The notes under the pieces: model-generated
The model's database searches: none
What the model saw: only the letters and a program-made list of their open reading frames with translations
Told to the model about the DNA's origin: nothing
DNA from: IDS-8 sp040902105
Lineage (GTDB): Bacteria; Pseudomonadota; Gammaproteobacteria; Steroidobacterales; Woeseiaceae
Direction: 5' to 3'
DNA: 64,000 nt
Assembly: GCA_040902105.1 (NCBI GenBank)
Contig: JBBDXW010000071.1
Location: forward strand, 62,001 to 126,000
Program-made: the position numbers and the translations under genes
Shown: piece by piece, positions 52,511 to 61,246 of the stretch
Layout of the letters: each line of letters begins with the position of its first letter
Numbering within the stretch: position 1 is the stretch's first letter

Positions 52511-52612
52511 AAAGTTCTGCGTCGTGCTCAATCCAGAGCCGCCGCCGAATACCGACGCTGCACAAACCATGCGACAACTATCTTGACACTCACCGCCGGA
52601 ATAAAGTGGCAC

Positions 52613-52718
52613 CCCTCTCTCGGTAAGGGCACTTTTCGGTTCAGCGACTTACAACGCGCCCCCTCTTCTGGTGAAAGCCCCTCGCGGAAGTTTTGCGTGA
52701 CTCGGACTGACGCTCAGG
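52613..52718. repeat. Dispersed repeat, copy 2 (see 16407-16500)
   Basis: CCCTCTCTCGGTAAGGGCAC (52613-52632), then GCGGAAGTTTTGCGTGA and CTGACGCTCAG ending about 52718; the spacer is longer than in copy 1. Confidence 0.6.
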
Positions 52719-52757
52719 CGTCGCATCGCACTCCCGGATGGCAGAATCAGGGGCTTC

Positions 52758-53045
52758 TCAGGAATCGAGTCGGGCCAGTACTCGAGGGTGACTTCGCGCG
52801 ACGCGCAGAAGAGTTCTGGCGGCACCCCGTGGCGTGCGGCGTCCCTGCTCCCAATCCTGTACTGAATCAACAGAAACATCGAGTAGCTGCGCGAACTCTT
52901 TTTGCGTCAGATTGACCGACTGTCGTGCCGAAATAGCGAGCAGCTGCTCCTCCGTATAAACCCGGCCCTTTCTTCCCGCTTTCATCTGCTTCACAGCCTT
53001 GAGCAGCTCGGCCCCTTCAGCAGTCATCCTCTTCTTGCTAGTCAC
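52758..53045 (-). CDS. Antitoxin, HigA/NadS-type helix-turn-helix
   Basis: A 95-residue protein from GTG 53045 (ATG 53027 is the alternative). The Xre-type helix-turn-helix is clear: SVNLTQKEFAQLLDVSVDSV, QDWEQGRRTPRGAARTLLRV. Such antitoxins bind both their toxin and the operon promoter. It overlaps the end of the toxin gene by eight bases, with the toxin first, as in HigBA-type modules. It probably neutralises the adjacent toxin and represses the operon. Both genes look intact, unlike the other toxin-antitoxin pieces nearby. Confidence 0.88.
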   Translation of the reverse strand: MTSKKRMTAEGAELLKAVKQMKAGRKGRVYTEEQLLAISARQSVNLTQKEFAQLLDVSVDSVQDWEQGRRTPRGAARTLLRVARSHPRVLARLDS

Positions 53046-53358
53046 GGTCAATTACCTCTTTGATCATCTTGAGTTCGTACGGCGGAATGGTTGACCGATC
53101 GCTCTTGGCGTACAGCGTTAGTAACCAGATCTCACCATTATCGAGGCGGTTGAAATAAATGATCCGAGCACCGCCGCTCTTCCCACTTCCTTCCCGGGCC
53201 CAGCGTACTTTTCGTACGCCTCCCGAACCTCGAACAACCGAACCGGCTCTTGGGTTCTGGGATATGAACACCGCAAAAGCTTCTCGCTCATCCTCGGTCA
53301 GAATCCGTGTGACTTTTCCCGAATAGACAGGTGTCTCGATGACGGTGTACACAAACAT
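53038..53358 (-). CDS. Toxin, RelE/HigB-type
   Basis: A 106-residue protein from ATG 53358 (MFVYTVIETPVYSGKVTRI); 15 further codons upstream in frame fall in a repeated element. It has the RelE/HigB-2 pattern: EREAFAVFISQNPRAGSVVR, GSGGVRKVRWAREGSGKSGG, ARIIYFNRLDNGEIWLLTLY, AKSDRSTIPP, where RKVRW, G-x-R-I-I-Y and the final Y-x-K-x-D-x-S are conserved. These are ribosome-dependent mRNA endonucleases. It forms an operon with the antitoxin downstream. Confidence 0.88.
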   Translation of the reverse strand: MFVYTVIETPVYSGKVTRILTEDEREAFAVFISQNPRAGSVVRGSGGVRKVRWAREGSGKSGGARIIYFNRLDNGEIWLLTLYAKSDRSTIPPYELKMIKEVIDRD

Positions 53359-53398
53359 GAAAGTACGGCAATGCCGCACCTCTGTCAACCTGGTTTCT

Positions 53399-53432
53399 GG
53401 CAATATGGACAGATTCGCCCCTGCTCCATTCC
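53399..53432. repeat. 34-nt dispersed repeat, copy 2 (see 20563-20596)
   Basis: Contains ATGGACAGATTCGCCCCTGC; 31 of 34 bases match the copy beside the DUF885 fragment. It lies upstream of the toxin gene and before the next gene remnant. Confidence 0.65.
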
Positions 53433-53550
53433 CCCGAAACCCTTAAAAAAAGCTCTTGCAACCGCACTTTCGTGCAATGTTATGTTCTCGCTGTGCGCAA
53501 CTGAATTGAAGCGAGCTAATAGCCAATGGTCAGTTCTTGCACCCTTAGTG

Positions 53551-53682
53551 AAGCTAGACGATGCTGAGCGCGAATTTACAAACAGAGTGAACGCCGGCGA
53601 ACTGTCGCCGGAGTTGCTGTTCCCGAACGATAACGAACTCGCAGACCGCTTGAAGCGTCATCCGGCATTGCAGTGGAAGATC
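53551..53682 (+). pseudogene. AbiEii-type nucleotidyltransferase, C-terminal fragment
   Basis: The frame reads KLDDAEREFTNRVNAGELSP and ELLFPNDNELADRLKRHPAL then QWKI. The LFP-x-D-x-x-LA-x-R-x-x-x-HP-x-L-x-WK pattern is the usual end of AbiEii/nucleotidyltransferase toxins. The preceding part is unrelated, and the sequence changes again after WKI. A remnant only. Confidence 0.6.
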
Positions 53683-53782
53683 GCGGGAGCGCCGGGTGTT
53701 GGGCTGCATAGACGAAATGCGCGGTTCCGTCGCCGGATTCCCCTGGTCACCACGAACCTGGCTCGAGCGCCTGGCGCCCCGG

Positions 53783-53902
53783 CCCATCACCTATACGGAC
53801 GCCGTGAGCTTTGCCGTCATGGCGTCAGGGAGGTGCAAGCATGTCCTGGGGTTCGACGAGGATTTCGCTGCGGCCGGCTTCGAGCTTTGGCGCGGACATT
53901 GA
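53783..53902 (+). pseudogene. PIN-domain toxin, C-terminal fragment
   Basis: In the frame ending at 53902: PITYTDAVSFAVM, then HVLGFDEDFAAAGFELWRGH. TDAVSF with its Asp and the FDxDFxxxGF block are the last catalytic segments of a VapC-like PIN RNase. The N-terminal half is missing. It lies directly after the AbiEii fragment in another frame. Confidence 0.65.
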
Positions 53903-54034
53903 ATTGCGGCAGCACGGTCGACTGGCTGAAGACTGCGCGCAACCTGGTGAAACTCGCCGGCGCGGACAGGAGCTACCGGGAAGTGGAAAATACCTGAAGA
54001 AGCCAGGCTCTCCTGACGAACGACGCCCGGGCCG

Positions 54035-54502
54035 CTAGTCGGCGGGAAAGGCGTCGACCGGTTCCACGAATGCGATGAACAGGACGCAGTCCTCGTCGGA
54101 CACGCAGGTGGCGTTATGCTCCCGCCGCGGCGGTCCGTACGCGTAGGTGCCCGCCTTCATGACGACCGGATCCTGCCCTTCGTAGACCGCCTCTATCTCG
54201 CCGGATACCAGGATCATGCGCTCCTCCGAGCTGTGCCAGTGGAGTGGCACCGTCGTGCCGGCCGGAAGCTTGAAAAAAACGTCGGCCGCGGGTTTGGCCG
54301 GATCACCGTGCAGCACGGCAAGCGAGCAGCCTTCCGGCATGAACGGGGGACAAGGACCCCATTCCAGTTGCGATGAATCTGCGGTCCGGATGAATGCGGA
54401 TTCTTCGGCGGACGCGGGTACGGCAAGGCCGGCGACAATCATCGTCGTGGCCAGCAGGATGCCGAGCCTGGCCTCCGGCGAAGCGGGAAATTCTCGCAAC
54501 AT
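54035..54502 (-). CDS. Secreted cupin protein
   Basis: A 155-residue protein with a signal peptide (LGILLATTMIVAGLAVPASA). The cupin barrel shows PLHWHSSEERMILVSGEIEA (H-x-H-x4-E motif 1) and AGTYAYGPPRREHNATC (motif 2 with His), so a metal site is likely complete. Two or more Cys (GPCPPFMPEGC, CVSDEDC) could form disulfides in the periplasm. The pattern recalls ChrR-like or small secreted cupins of unknown function. It is monocistronic, between toxin-antitoxin remnants and the third TBDR neighbourhood. Confidence 0.82.
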   Translation of the reverse strand: MLREFPASPEARLGILLATTMIVAGLAVPASAEESAFIRTADSSQLEWGPCPPFMPEGCSLAVLHGDPAKPAADVFFKLPAGTTVPLHWHSSEERMILVSGEIEAVYEGQDPVVMKAGTYAYGPPRREHNATCVSDEDCVLFIAFVEPVDAFPAD

Positions 54503-54944
54503 GGATAACTCCTTCGATGGTTGACCAAACTTACGATTCGACGTCGCGGCAGCCTCAGCCTCGATAGATCAGGCCGCGGCAACCGCAGACTCCTACCGCG
54601 CCGGACCTTCGGCTTTCACGGTCGATAGTGAAGACCGGCCGGTTGAGGGAGCGTTGTAGGTGGCGTTGAAAGTGACGTTTCGCGACCCGGCGGAGGGCCC
54701 GGAGCGGTCACCGGGACAGTGCGCGTGAAACCGCAGTGCGTGGGTAGTCGCAAGGCAATGTGGCTGGCACGCACTGAATTGATCGTTCCAGTTCGAAACT
54801 GACGTCATGAACGGCCGAACTCTATCAACAGCGTGAAGCGTCGTGGCCTTTCTGCGACGCGCAGCGCGGCAACGCAGCACGGCCGGGTCTCGTTCGCGTG
54901 TGAAACGTCTTTACGGTGGCACACGATCGCTCGGTTCGACCCCT
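54503..54944. other. Intergenic, nothing recognised
   Basis: 442 bases without a supportable gene or clear terminator. It separates the cupin gene from the fusion protein. Confidence 0.35.
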
Positions 54945-56906
54945 TTACTCGTTCCTTGATGCCTGTAGCGCCTGCTCCAGTTTGCGCCGGCTCTCGGTAA
55001 AGTCCGGCTGCAAGGCAAGACACTGCCGAAAACTCGCGGCAGCCTCCGAATGGCGTTGCATGGTCATCAGGGCGCTGCCGAGATTGAAATGCACCTCGGC
55101 AAAGCCCGGTTGGAGGGACAATGCGTGCTGGTAGCACGTAATGGCGTCTTTTACGCGGCGAAACGCGAAATAGATATTGCCGAGGTTGTTGTACACTCGC
55201 GCATTATTCGGCGCCAGTCTCAGCGACTTGTGGAAGTGCTCGATCGCGTCCTGCGGTCGGTCGAGTGCGTTCAGCGCAAGGCCAAGGTTAGCTTCTGCCT
55301 GCGCGTCATCCGGCGCAACGGACAGGGCTTTTTCGATGAATTGGACCGCCTCGTCGAAGCGTTTTGTCTGCAGGCACAAGAGCCCCATCAGGTTGTTTCC
55401 GGCGACGTGGTTCTCGTCGAAATGCAGCACCTGCCGATACAGGGATTCGGCCTGGGCCGCACGGCTGGACAGGTGAAGCTGGTGCGCCCGCCGTATGAGC
55501 GAGCCGAGCATCGCCGCGTTCGCGGCTTCGTTGTCGTTCCCTTCCGGTTGATCCGCCGCCAACACTTCTTCTTCGGGTTTGCACGCATAGTTCGGCATCC
55601 AGTCGACAATCAGGTGAATGCGATCTTCGGCGCCGCGATTTTCCACCGCGTGCACGGTGCCGTTGTTGATCTCCCAAAGCTCGCCAGCCCGCATGTTGAT
55701 TTCCTCGCCGCCGACATGAAAGACGACATCTTCATTGGTGACGATCGGCAGGTGAATCCGGTGGCAGTTCAACAGTGAATAGCCTGCATCGGTATGTTTC
55801 GGGATTTTGCCGCCGGCGAGCAGTTTCGCCAGGATGAGCCGCACGATGAAGCCGTTGTTCCGGTAGTAGTTTGCGATGTAGTCGATGACCGGCGTGAGTG
55901 CATCCTGTAATTCGTAATAGATCTCGCGGTAGTCGGGTTTCCTGTACTTGACGTCCTCGAAATGCACGATCAACAGTGCCTGGGTATCGCGGTGGACATC
56001 GAATAGTCGTTCTCGCTCGGATTCCAGCCATTTTTCAGCAGGGAACTGCGCGACCCTTTCCCGGATGGTTCTTACATCGAAGGATTCATTCAGGCGAAGG
56101 AAATTGGTTTCTCTGCCAAGCAGCTTGCGGAATCCCTGCTGTTCCTCCGAGCAGGCATCCTCCGGGAACTCATAGCTGGCCCCGGATGCCTTCAGGCTCT
56201 CGAATTCGTAATCGAATTTCCGAATGAGCCCGGCCTCCTTATCGGCAACGAGCGTCTTGAGTTCATCATCGTAGAAATGTGAATAATGAGTGTGGCGCGA
56301 GACGTTTTTGCGCTCGAGCTGGCCGAGCTCGCGCCTGAATGATTCGATCTCCCTGACGGAAAGCCGCCCCATGATGTCGAGAAAGTCCGGCCCAAGATTT
56401 TCGAAGCGGCCGATGAAAGTCCGGTCATCGCCCTCACCGCCAAGCATGCGATCGAAAAGCCATGAATAGTAACCTTTGTCACTGCCGGAGAGATTGCGCA
56501 TGCTGCCCCGGGTAAGCCCGACTCCCCGGTTGCCGTCCAGGGATTCCGGCAGGAGCCGAATGAGTTCATCGCGCTGCGCCGCACTTTGTGGACGATCAGA
56601 CCCCAGGTTGACGAGGTTCGTGACTGTTGCCTTGAAGTTTTCGCTGCCGCCGTTCGAGACAACATGAAAAAGCGGGTTGTTTGCACCCGGCTTCTTGTTG
56701 AAGGCATACCAGGACACGTACCAGTCCCAGGGGTTTCTAACCATGCCGACGACCGGCAGGTTTTCCGCTCCCGGCGGCACTTCGGCACGGGGAAAGTGAT
56801 AGCCGATTGTCCGGTGATCCGGAACGCAGCGCTGGATTATTTCATTCAGGAACTGGCCGCCAGCCTTGTGCATGTGAATGAAAACGAAGCGTTCCGTGAC
56901 GATCAT
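54945..56906 (-). CDS. Three-domain fusion: sulfotransferase-like, Asp/Asn beta-hydroxylase, TPR
   Basis: A 653-residue protein. Residues of about 1-240 are sulfotransferase-like: FVFIHMHKAGGQFLNEIIQ (P-loop-like HKAGG), VVGMVRNPWDWYVSWYAF and later TFIGRFENLGPDFLDIMG. Residues of about 300-450 are a beta-hydroxylase: AGGKIPKHTDAGYS (H-x-D, near 370), HRIHLPIVTN, WEINNGTVHAVENRG and DRIHLIVDW. From about 475 to the end there are TPRs (ALSVAPDDAQAEANLGLALN, VYNNLGNIYFAFRRVKDAIT). One chain thus joins the three domain types found separately at the other TBDR loci. It may sulfate and hydroxylate one bound substrate. The second sulfotransferase gene lies upstream, 100 bases away. Confidence 0.88.
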   Translation of the reverse strand: MIVTERFVFIHMHKAGGQFLNEIIQRCVPDHRTIGYHFPRAEVPPGAENLPVVGMVRNPWDWYVSWYAFNKKPGANNPLFHVVSNGGSENFKATVTNLVNLGSDRPQSAAQRDELIRLLPESLDGNRGVGLTRGSMRNLSGSDKGYYSWLFDRMLGGEGDDRTFIGRFENLGPDFLDIMGRLSVREIESFRRELGQLERKNVSRHTHYSHFYDDELKTLVADKEAGLIRKFDYEFESLKASGASYEFPEDACSEEQQGFRKLLGRETNFLRLNESFDVRTIRERVAQFPAEKWLESERERLFDVHRDTQALLIVHFEDVKYRKPDYREIYYELQDALTPVIDYIANYYRNNGFIVRLILAKLLAGGKIPKHTDAGYSLLNCHRIHLPIVTNEDVVFHVGGEEINMRAGELWEINNGTVHAVENRGAEDRIHLIVDWMPNYACKPEEEVLAADQPEGNDNEAANAAMLGSLIRRAHQLHLSSRAAQAESLYRQVLHFDENHVAGNNLMGLLCLQTKRFDEAVQFIEKALSVAPDDAQAEANLGLALNALDRPQDAIEHFHKSLRLAPNNARVYNNLGNIYFAFRRVKDAITCYQHALSLQPGFAEVHFNLGSALMTMQRHSEAAASFRQCLALQPDFTESRRKLEQALQASRNE

Positions 56907-57006
56907 CTGTATCTACGGTGGTTAAAGGTGAGCGCGCGAACCTGTAGCCGGGATGGCTTGATCTGCCACAAATCTACGCGCGTGCATAGTGGACAAGGTC
57001 CGATGC

Positions 57007-57798
57007 TTATTCGTAACCCAGAATTTCTCGCAATCCGGGCGCCGCGTAGTTCACCAGCGCCTTCTGCATGTCGCTCAACTCGTCGGGCACCTCGATGTTG
57101 CCACCGCCGACGAGGTTTTCCCGGGCGGTGCCGCTCTGCTGTCGATCCGACCCGATGCGAACGCGGTCCCGCCAATCGCCCGGCATCTCCCCGATGCCGC
57201 AATCCTTCAGCAATTGCCTGAAAAATTCCTCGGCTTCATCGGTATCAATATTCCTGACATGGTGCAACAGGTGCTCGAAGCGCAGCACCCTGACCCTGGT
57301 GCTCAGCCAGGATACCGCGTTATGCGTAAAGATCTCGTAAAGCGACGGCGCCTTGCCGTGAATACCAAAGATCATCATATTAATGACTTCGTCAATCGAG
57401 ACATTGCCGCCTTTCAGATGTTCGAGCGACCCCTGGAAAGTGTCCGAGAGGAAGAACCGGGCCCGGGCGAGTACCCAGCCGTACGGGTCCCGTATCTGCA
57501 CGATATGACGAACATGTCGCAGGACAATCGCCGCGTCGTCCGAGAACAGCAAGTGACCCCAGCTGAGATGGGGCATGGCCTCCGAGAAAGCGACCTGGTG
57601 CTGGCGGAGAATCGCATGCTGAATGAATGCCCGGTGATATTGCTGATCCACCGGCACAAACATACGCATGATATTTCGCACCAGGTGCGTACCGCACTTG
57701 GGCACACTATTCAGGAAAACAGGCTCGAACAGACGTTCCTGTGCGAAATTTGCGTTCAGCTTGTTGAGGTTGTCCGCCCTCGCGACGATTCTTGGCAT
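57007..57798 (-). CDS. Stand-alone sulfotransferase-like protein
   Basis: A 263-residue protein from ATG 57798 (GTG 57816 is in frame). The PAPS-loop segment is FLNSVPKCGTHLVRNIMRMF (PKCGTH type); later come HIVQIRDPYGWVLARARFF (3'-phosphate Arg region) and VRVLRFEHLL. It lacks TPRs. The PKCGT-H loop is closer to cytosolic/aryl-type bacterial sulfotransferases than to the PRSG loop of the TPR fusions here, so it may act on a different acceptor. It is the first gene of a minus-strand pair with the fusion protein and diverges from the halogenases (224 bases). Confidence 0.8.
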   Translation of the reverse strand: MPRIVARADNLNKLNANFAQERLFEPVFLNSVPKCGTHLVRNIMRMFVPVDQQYHRAFIQHAILRQHQVAFSEAMPHLSWGHLLFSDDAAIVLRHVRHIVQIRDPYGWVLARARFFLSDTFQGSLEHLKGGNVSIDEVINMMIFGIHGKAPSLYEIFTHNAVSWLSTRVRVLRFEHLLHHVRNIDTDEAEEFFRQLLKDCGIGEMPGDWRDRVRIGSDRQQSGTARENLVGGGNIEVPDELSDMQKALVNYAAPGLREILGYE

Positions 57799-58022
57799 TG
57801 GCTGTTTCCCGACCACGTGTCCACAGTCTCGCGGTTGTCAGTATAAATCTGATTGCGTCCGGCGCTACCGTCTTTGCGAAACTGCCCGTGTGAATCCTCG
57901 TTTCCAACGTCGTCGCTCGGCGGCTTGATCGGTCCTCCTTGTGATACGCTTCTCCACCGCTGCAAACCAGGCGTTGACACCTCAATGTCAAGATAGCAAA
58001 TCCCGTCTATGGAACTGTCAGA

Positions 58023-59642
58023 ATGCTGCCCCGAAAAATCCTGATCGTTGGCAGTGGCGCGGAGGCCTGGATGACGGCGGCGCATCTTGACGGCGTTTTG
58101 AATCGCGAAGGACGGCGGTTCGCCGATGTTGCCGTGCTCGACCTGCCCGGAGCGCCGCAGACCGGCGTCGGTAAATCGACCATGGCCAGCTTCAATCATG
58201 CTCTGGCCGTGATGGGCGTCGATCAGTTCGAGTTCATGCGTCGGGTCGACGGGACCTTCAAGCAGTCCAGCAAATTCGTGAACTGGCTGCATGTGGGCGG
58301 TGACTCATTCCATCATCCGTTCGGTCTCGAAAGAACGGGTCCAGTCGATACGGTGGGGCGGCGCTGGCTCAGGAGTAACCGGTCCGTGCCGTTTGCCGAG
58401 ACCATATCCGTCCAACCGGGTCTCTGCGAGATGAACCTGGCGCCGCAAATGCTGGGTCCCTGGGACTTCGGTCCGCCATTGCCGTTTGCCTATCATCTGG
58501 ATGAGGCGAAGTTAGGTGACTATCTGCGGGAAGTGTCGACCGCGAGAGGCGTGAAGCGCTATGCGGATGCGGTGGCCGGCGTCGACATGGGAGAGAACGG
58601 AAACATCGCGGCGATCAACACCGCAAGCGGCGGCCGCCTGGAGGCCGACCTTTTTGTTGATTGCAGCGGGTCCGCGGCCTTGTTGAGCGGAAAAGAACCG
58701 GGCGTCGAGTGGGACGACTGCTCGCAATGGTTACCGTGCAATCAGGTGCTGACAATGCAGGTGCCCTACGAGCATTTTTACCCGGGGTACATTCGTCCTT
58801 TTACCACGGCAACCGCTCTGTCGGCGGGCTGGGTCCTCGAGATTCCGTTACGGGACAGGCGCTCGCTCCGCTATGTGCATTGCGGCGATTTTCTCGATCA
58901 GGGAGAGGCAGAGGCGGAGCTTCGCGCCTTTGAAGGCAGACACGCTGATTCGTTAAGCGTCGATACCAGCAGTCTCAAGGCCGGTCGCCGGGAAAACGCC
59001 TGGGTCGGGAACTGCATAGCCATCGGGAACTCGGCCGGCATGACAGATCCGCTGGTGTCGACAGAGCTCTATATGTGCGGCCTGGCGGCCGCAATGCTGG
59101 CTGATCATTTCCCGTTAGGTGACGAACTGCACTCCCTGGCGTTTCGCTTTAATCGAATTATGGCCAATCGGTTCTACGAAATCCTGGACTTCGTCAACCT
59201 GCATTATTGCCTCACGCAAAGAACCGATACCGATTTCTGGATCGAGGCGCAGAAGCGGGATCGCATCAACGACAGGCTGCAGGCGAAGCTCGATTACTGG
59301 CGGCACAAACCCCCTTCGCGGAGCGACTTCGAGGATCAGTTCTTCCCCGGACAGGCCGAACGGCCGCTGCGTTCGAGCGGATTGCCCGGTGATTATCGCA
59401 GCCCGGTTGACACCGCCGGTCTCTGGGGTTACGAAAACTACGAGGTCCTGCTATACGGCATGGACTTCCTGCGCGAAGAGTGCGATGACTGGTTCGGCAA
59501 GGATCGACCGGATCCCCAGGTCCTCGCCAACGTCGTTGAGCGGCTGAGTGTCGCGTGGAAGAAGTTGCCGCCGCACGACCTCTGGCTGAAACAGGCAATC
59601 GGCATGCCTGACTATCCGGTGTCGAAGCCGGTGATCAACTGA
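58023..59642 (+). CDS. Tryptophan-halogenase-family flavoprotein, probably inactive as halogenase
   Basis: A 539-residue member of the flavin-dependent tryptophan halogenase family, alignable throughout with the next gene. Key motifs are altered: the FAD loop reads VGSGAEAWM (normally G-x-G-x-x-G), GVGKST replaces GVGEAT, and WVLEIP replaces W-x-W-x-IP. In the chloride-site motif, DPLVSTE replaces EPLESTG, losing the Glu equivalent to PrnA Glu346 and the Gly that binds chloride. The Lys equivalent to PrnA Lys79 remains (TFKQSSKFVNW, Lys80). It may be a non-catalytic partner or have another reaction. Its stop overlaps the next start (TGATG), so the pair is coupled. Confidence 0.9.
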   Translation: MLPRKILIVGSGAEAWMTAAHLDGVLNREGRRFADVAVLDLPGAPQTGVGKSTMASFNHALAVMGVDQFEFMRRVDGTFKQSSKFVNWLHVGGDSFHHPFGLERTGPVDTVGRRWLRSNRSVPFAETISVQPGLCEMNLAPQMLGPWDFGPPLPFAYHLDEAKLGDYLREVSTARGVKRYADAVAGVDMGENGNIAAINTASGGRLEADLFVDCSGSAALLSGKEPGVEWDDCSQWLPCNQVLTMQVPYEHFYPGYIRPFTTATALSAGWVLEIPLRDRRSLRYVHCGDFLDQGEAEAELRAFEGRHADSLSVDTSSLKAGRRENAWVGNCIAIGNSAGMTDPLVSTELYMCGLAAAMLADHFPLGDELHSLAFRFNRIMANRFYEILDFVNLHYCLTQRTDTDFWIEAQKRDRINDRLQAKLDYWRHKPPSRSDFEDQFFPGQAERPLRSSGLPGDYRSPVDTAGLWGYENYEVLLYGMDFLREECDDWFGKDRPDPQVLANVVERLSVAWKKLPPHDLWLKQAIGMPDYPVSKPVIN

Positions 59643-61246
59643 TGGCGAGGCGAATTCTGGTCGTTGGCGGCGGTTCTTCGGGCTGGATGAGTGCCGCGTA
59701 CCTTGATGCCGTCCTGAACGCTGAGGGTCAGGAGCCGGTTGAAATCGGGCTGATCGAATCGCCGGACGTACCCCGGATCGGCGTCGGTGAGGCGACGATT
59801 CCAAGTATCCATCGCATTCTGGCCGCGATCGGCATCGACGAAATCGAATTTATCCGGAAGGTCGACGGCACCTACAAGCAAGCCATCAAGTACGTGAACT
59901 GGCTGGACGGCAGGGGCGAAGGCTACTACCACGCGTTTGGACGTTATCGACCTACGCCCGTCGATACCTCGACGCTGGACTGGCTCACCAGCGATCGATC
60001 CATTCCGTTCTCCGAAACGATCTCGGCGCAGCCCGTAATCTGCGAGTCCTGCCTCGCCCCGAAAACGATCGATCAGGGCGACATCGGTGCGCGATTCACC
60101 TATGCCTTCCATATGAACGCCCTGAAATTCGCAGACTATCTTTGCGAGATCGCGACCGGGCGCGGCGTGCGGCACTACCTGGATCACATGACCGACGTCG
60201 AGATGTCGGAAACCGGCGATATCACCGCCGTCAACACCAGGAGCGGTCGCCGGATCGAGGCGGACTTGTTCGTTGACTGTACCGGCTTCGCTGCACTGTT
60301 GATAGAAAAAAGGCTCGGCGTCGGCTGGGTGGACTGCTCCCAGTGGCAACTCTGCAATCGCGCACTCACGATCCAGGTTCCGTACGAACGCAATTATCCA
60401 GGCTACGTGCGGCCCAACACACTGGCGACGGCAGCCTCGGCAGGCTGGATATGGGAAATTCCGTTACAGAATCGCCGCGCCTGGGGCTACGTACATGGCA
60501 GCGATTATATCGTTCAGGACGATGCCGAAAAGGAGCTGCGGGAATTCATCGGTCCGTTCGCCGACGGGTTTCCGGCGCGCCTTGTGCCTTACAAAGTCGG
60601 GCACCGGGCAAAGTCGTGGGTCAATAACTGTATTGCCATCGGCCTGTCGGCCGGCTTCATCGAGCCGCTCGAGTCGACCGGGCTTTACCTGAGTGATCTC
60701 GCCGCGGTAATGCTGGCGGAGCATTTCCCGTACGGTGGCGACCTGGGAAGGATGGCGTTTCGCTTCAACCGCATTATGGCCAACCGGTTCTACGAAATTC
60801 TCGACTTCATCAATCTCCATTACTGTCTGACGCGGCGCAACGATACGGCATTCTGGCGCGAGGCCCGGCGGCCGAGCCGGATCAATGACAGACTGACGGC
60901 CAAGCTTGAGTTCTGGCGAGTCAAGCCGCCTTCGCTGGCCGATTTCGAAGACCAGTGGTTCCCCGGCCAGCCGGATTTGCCGTTGCCCGACGGCGGGCTA
61001 CCCGGCGATCACCGCAGTGCCATCGATACCGCGGGTATTTTTACCTTGTCGAGTTACGAGGCAATCCTGTACGGGATGGATTTCCTCCGCGAGGAGTGCG
61101 ACCAGTGGTTCGGCAAGAACAGGCCACGGTCGCGTGTGCCTCCGAACATCGCCCGGCGGCTTCAAGTGGCGGCAAACAAACTGCCTACCCACGAGGAATG
61201 GCTGAGACGCGTCGTCGGCATGCCCGACTATCAAGTTTCGGGATAG
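59642..61246 (+). CDS. Flavin-dependent tryptophan-halogenase-family enzyme
   Basis: A 534-residue protein with intact halogenase signatures: VVGGGSSGWMSAAYL (FAD loop), GVGEATIPSI, the catalytic Lys79 in GTYKQAIKYVNW, GWIWEIPL (W-x-W-x-IP), and FIEPLESTGLYL with Glu344 at the place of PrnA Glu346. Such enzymes use FADH2, oxygen and halide to form hypohalous acid that halogenates Trp or other aromatic groups, often via the Lys. Free Trp need not be the substrate; relatives beside TBDRs may act on larger compounds. It overlaps the preceding paralogue by one base, and its 3' end overlaps the convergent hydroxylase by 16 bases. Confidence 0.93.
   Translation: MARRILVVGGGSSGWMSAAYLDAVLNAEGQEPVEIGLIESPDVPRIGVGEATIPSIHRILAAIGIDEIEFIRKVDGTYKQAIKYVNWLDGRGEGYYHAFGRYRPTPVDTSTLDWLTSDRSIPFSETISAQPVICESCLAPKTIDQGDIGARFTYAFHMNALKFADYLCEIATGRGVRHYLDHMTDVEMSETGDITAVNTRSGRRIEADLFVDCTGFAALLIEKRLGVGWVDCSQWQLCNRALTIQVPYERNYPGYVRPNTLATAASAGWIWEIPLQNRRAWGYVHGSDYIVQDDAEKELREFIGPFADGFPARLVPYKVGHRAKSWVNNCIAIGLSAGFIEPLESTGLYLSDLAAVMLAEHFPYGGDLGRMAFRFNRIMANRFYEILDFINLHYCLTRRNDTAFWREARRPSRINDRLTAKLEFWRVKPPSLADFEDQWFPGQPDLPLPDGGLPGDHRSAIDTAGIFTLSSYEAILYGMDFLREECDQWFGKNRPRSRVPPNIARRLQVAANKLPTHEEWLRRVVGMPDYQVSG

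Larger units (their letters stand above)
52177..52757. other. Intergenic stretch holding two dispersed repeats
   Basis: 581 bases without an intact gene. It contains 52425-52510 (matching 22225-22310) and 52613-52718 (matching 16407-16500). That both repeat families meet here suggests they are parts of one larger element, worn differently at each site. Confidence 0.5.

Noticed and set aside
52598..52622. GGAATAAA word in the repeat-rich gap, possible fifth ECF promoter
   Set aside because: The bases 14 positions on are not CGT and no gene follows on that strand.
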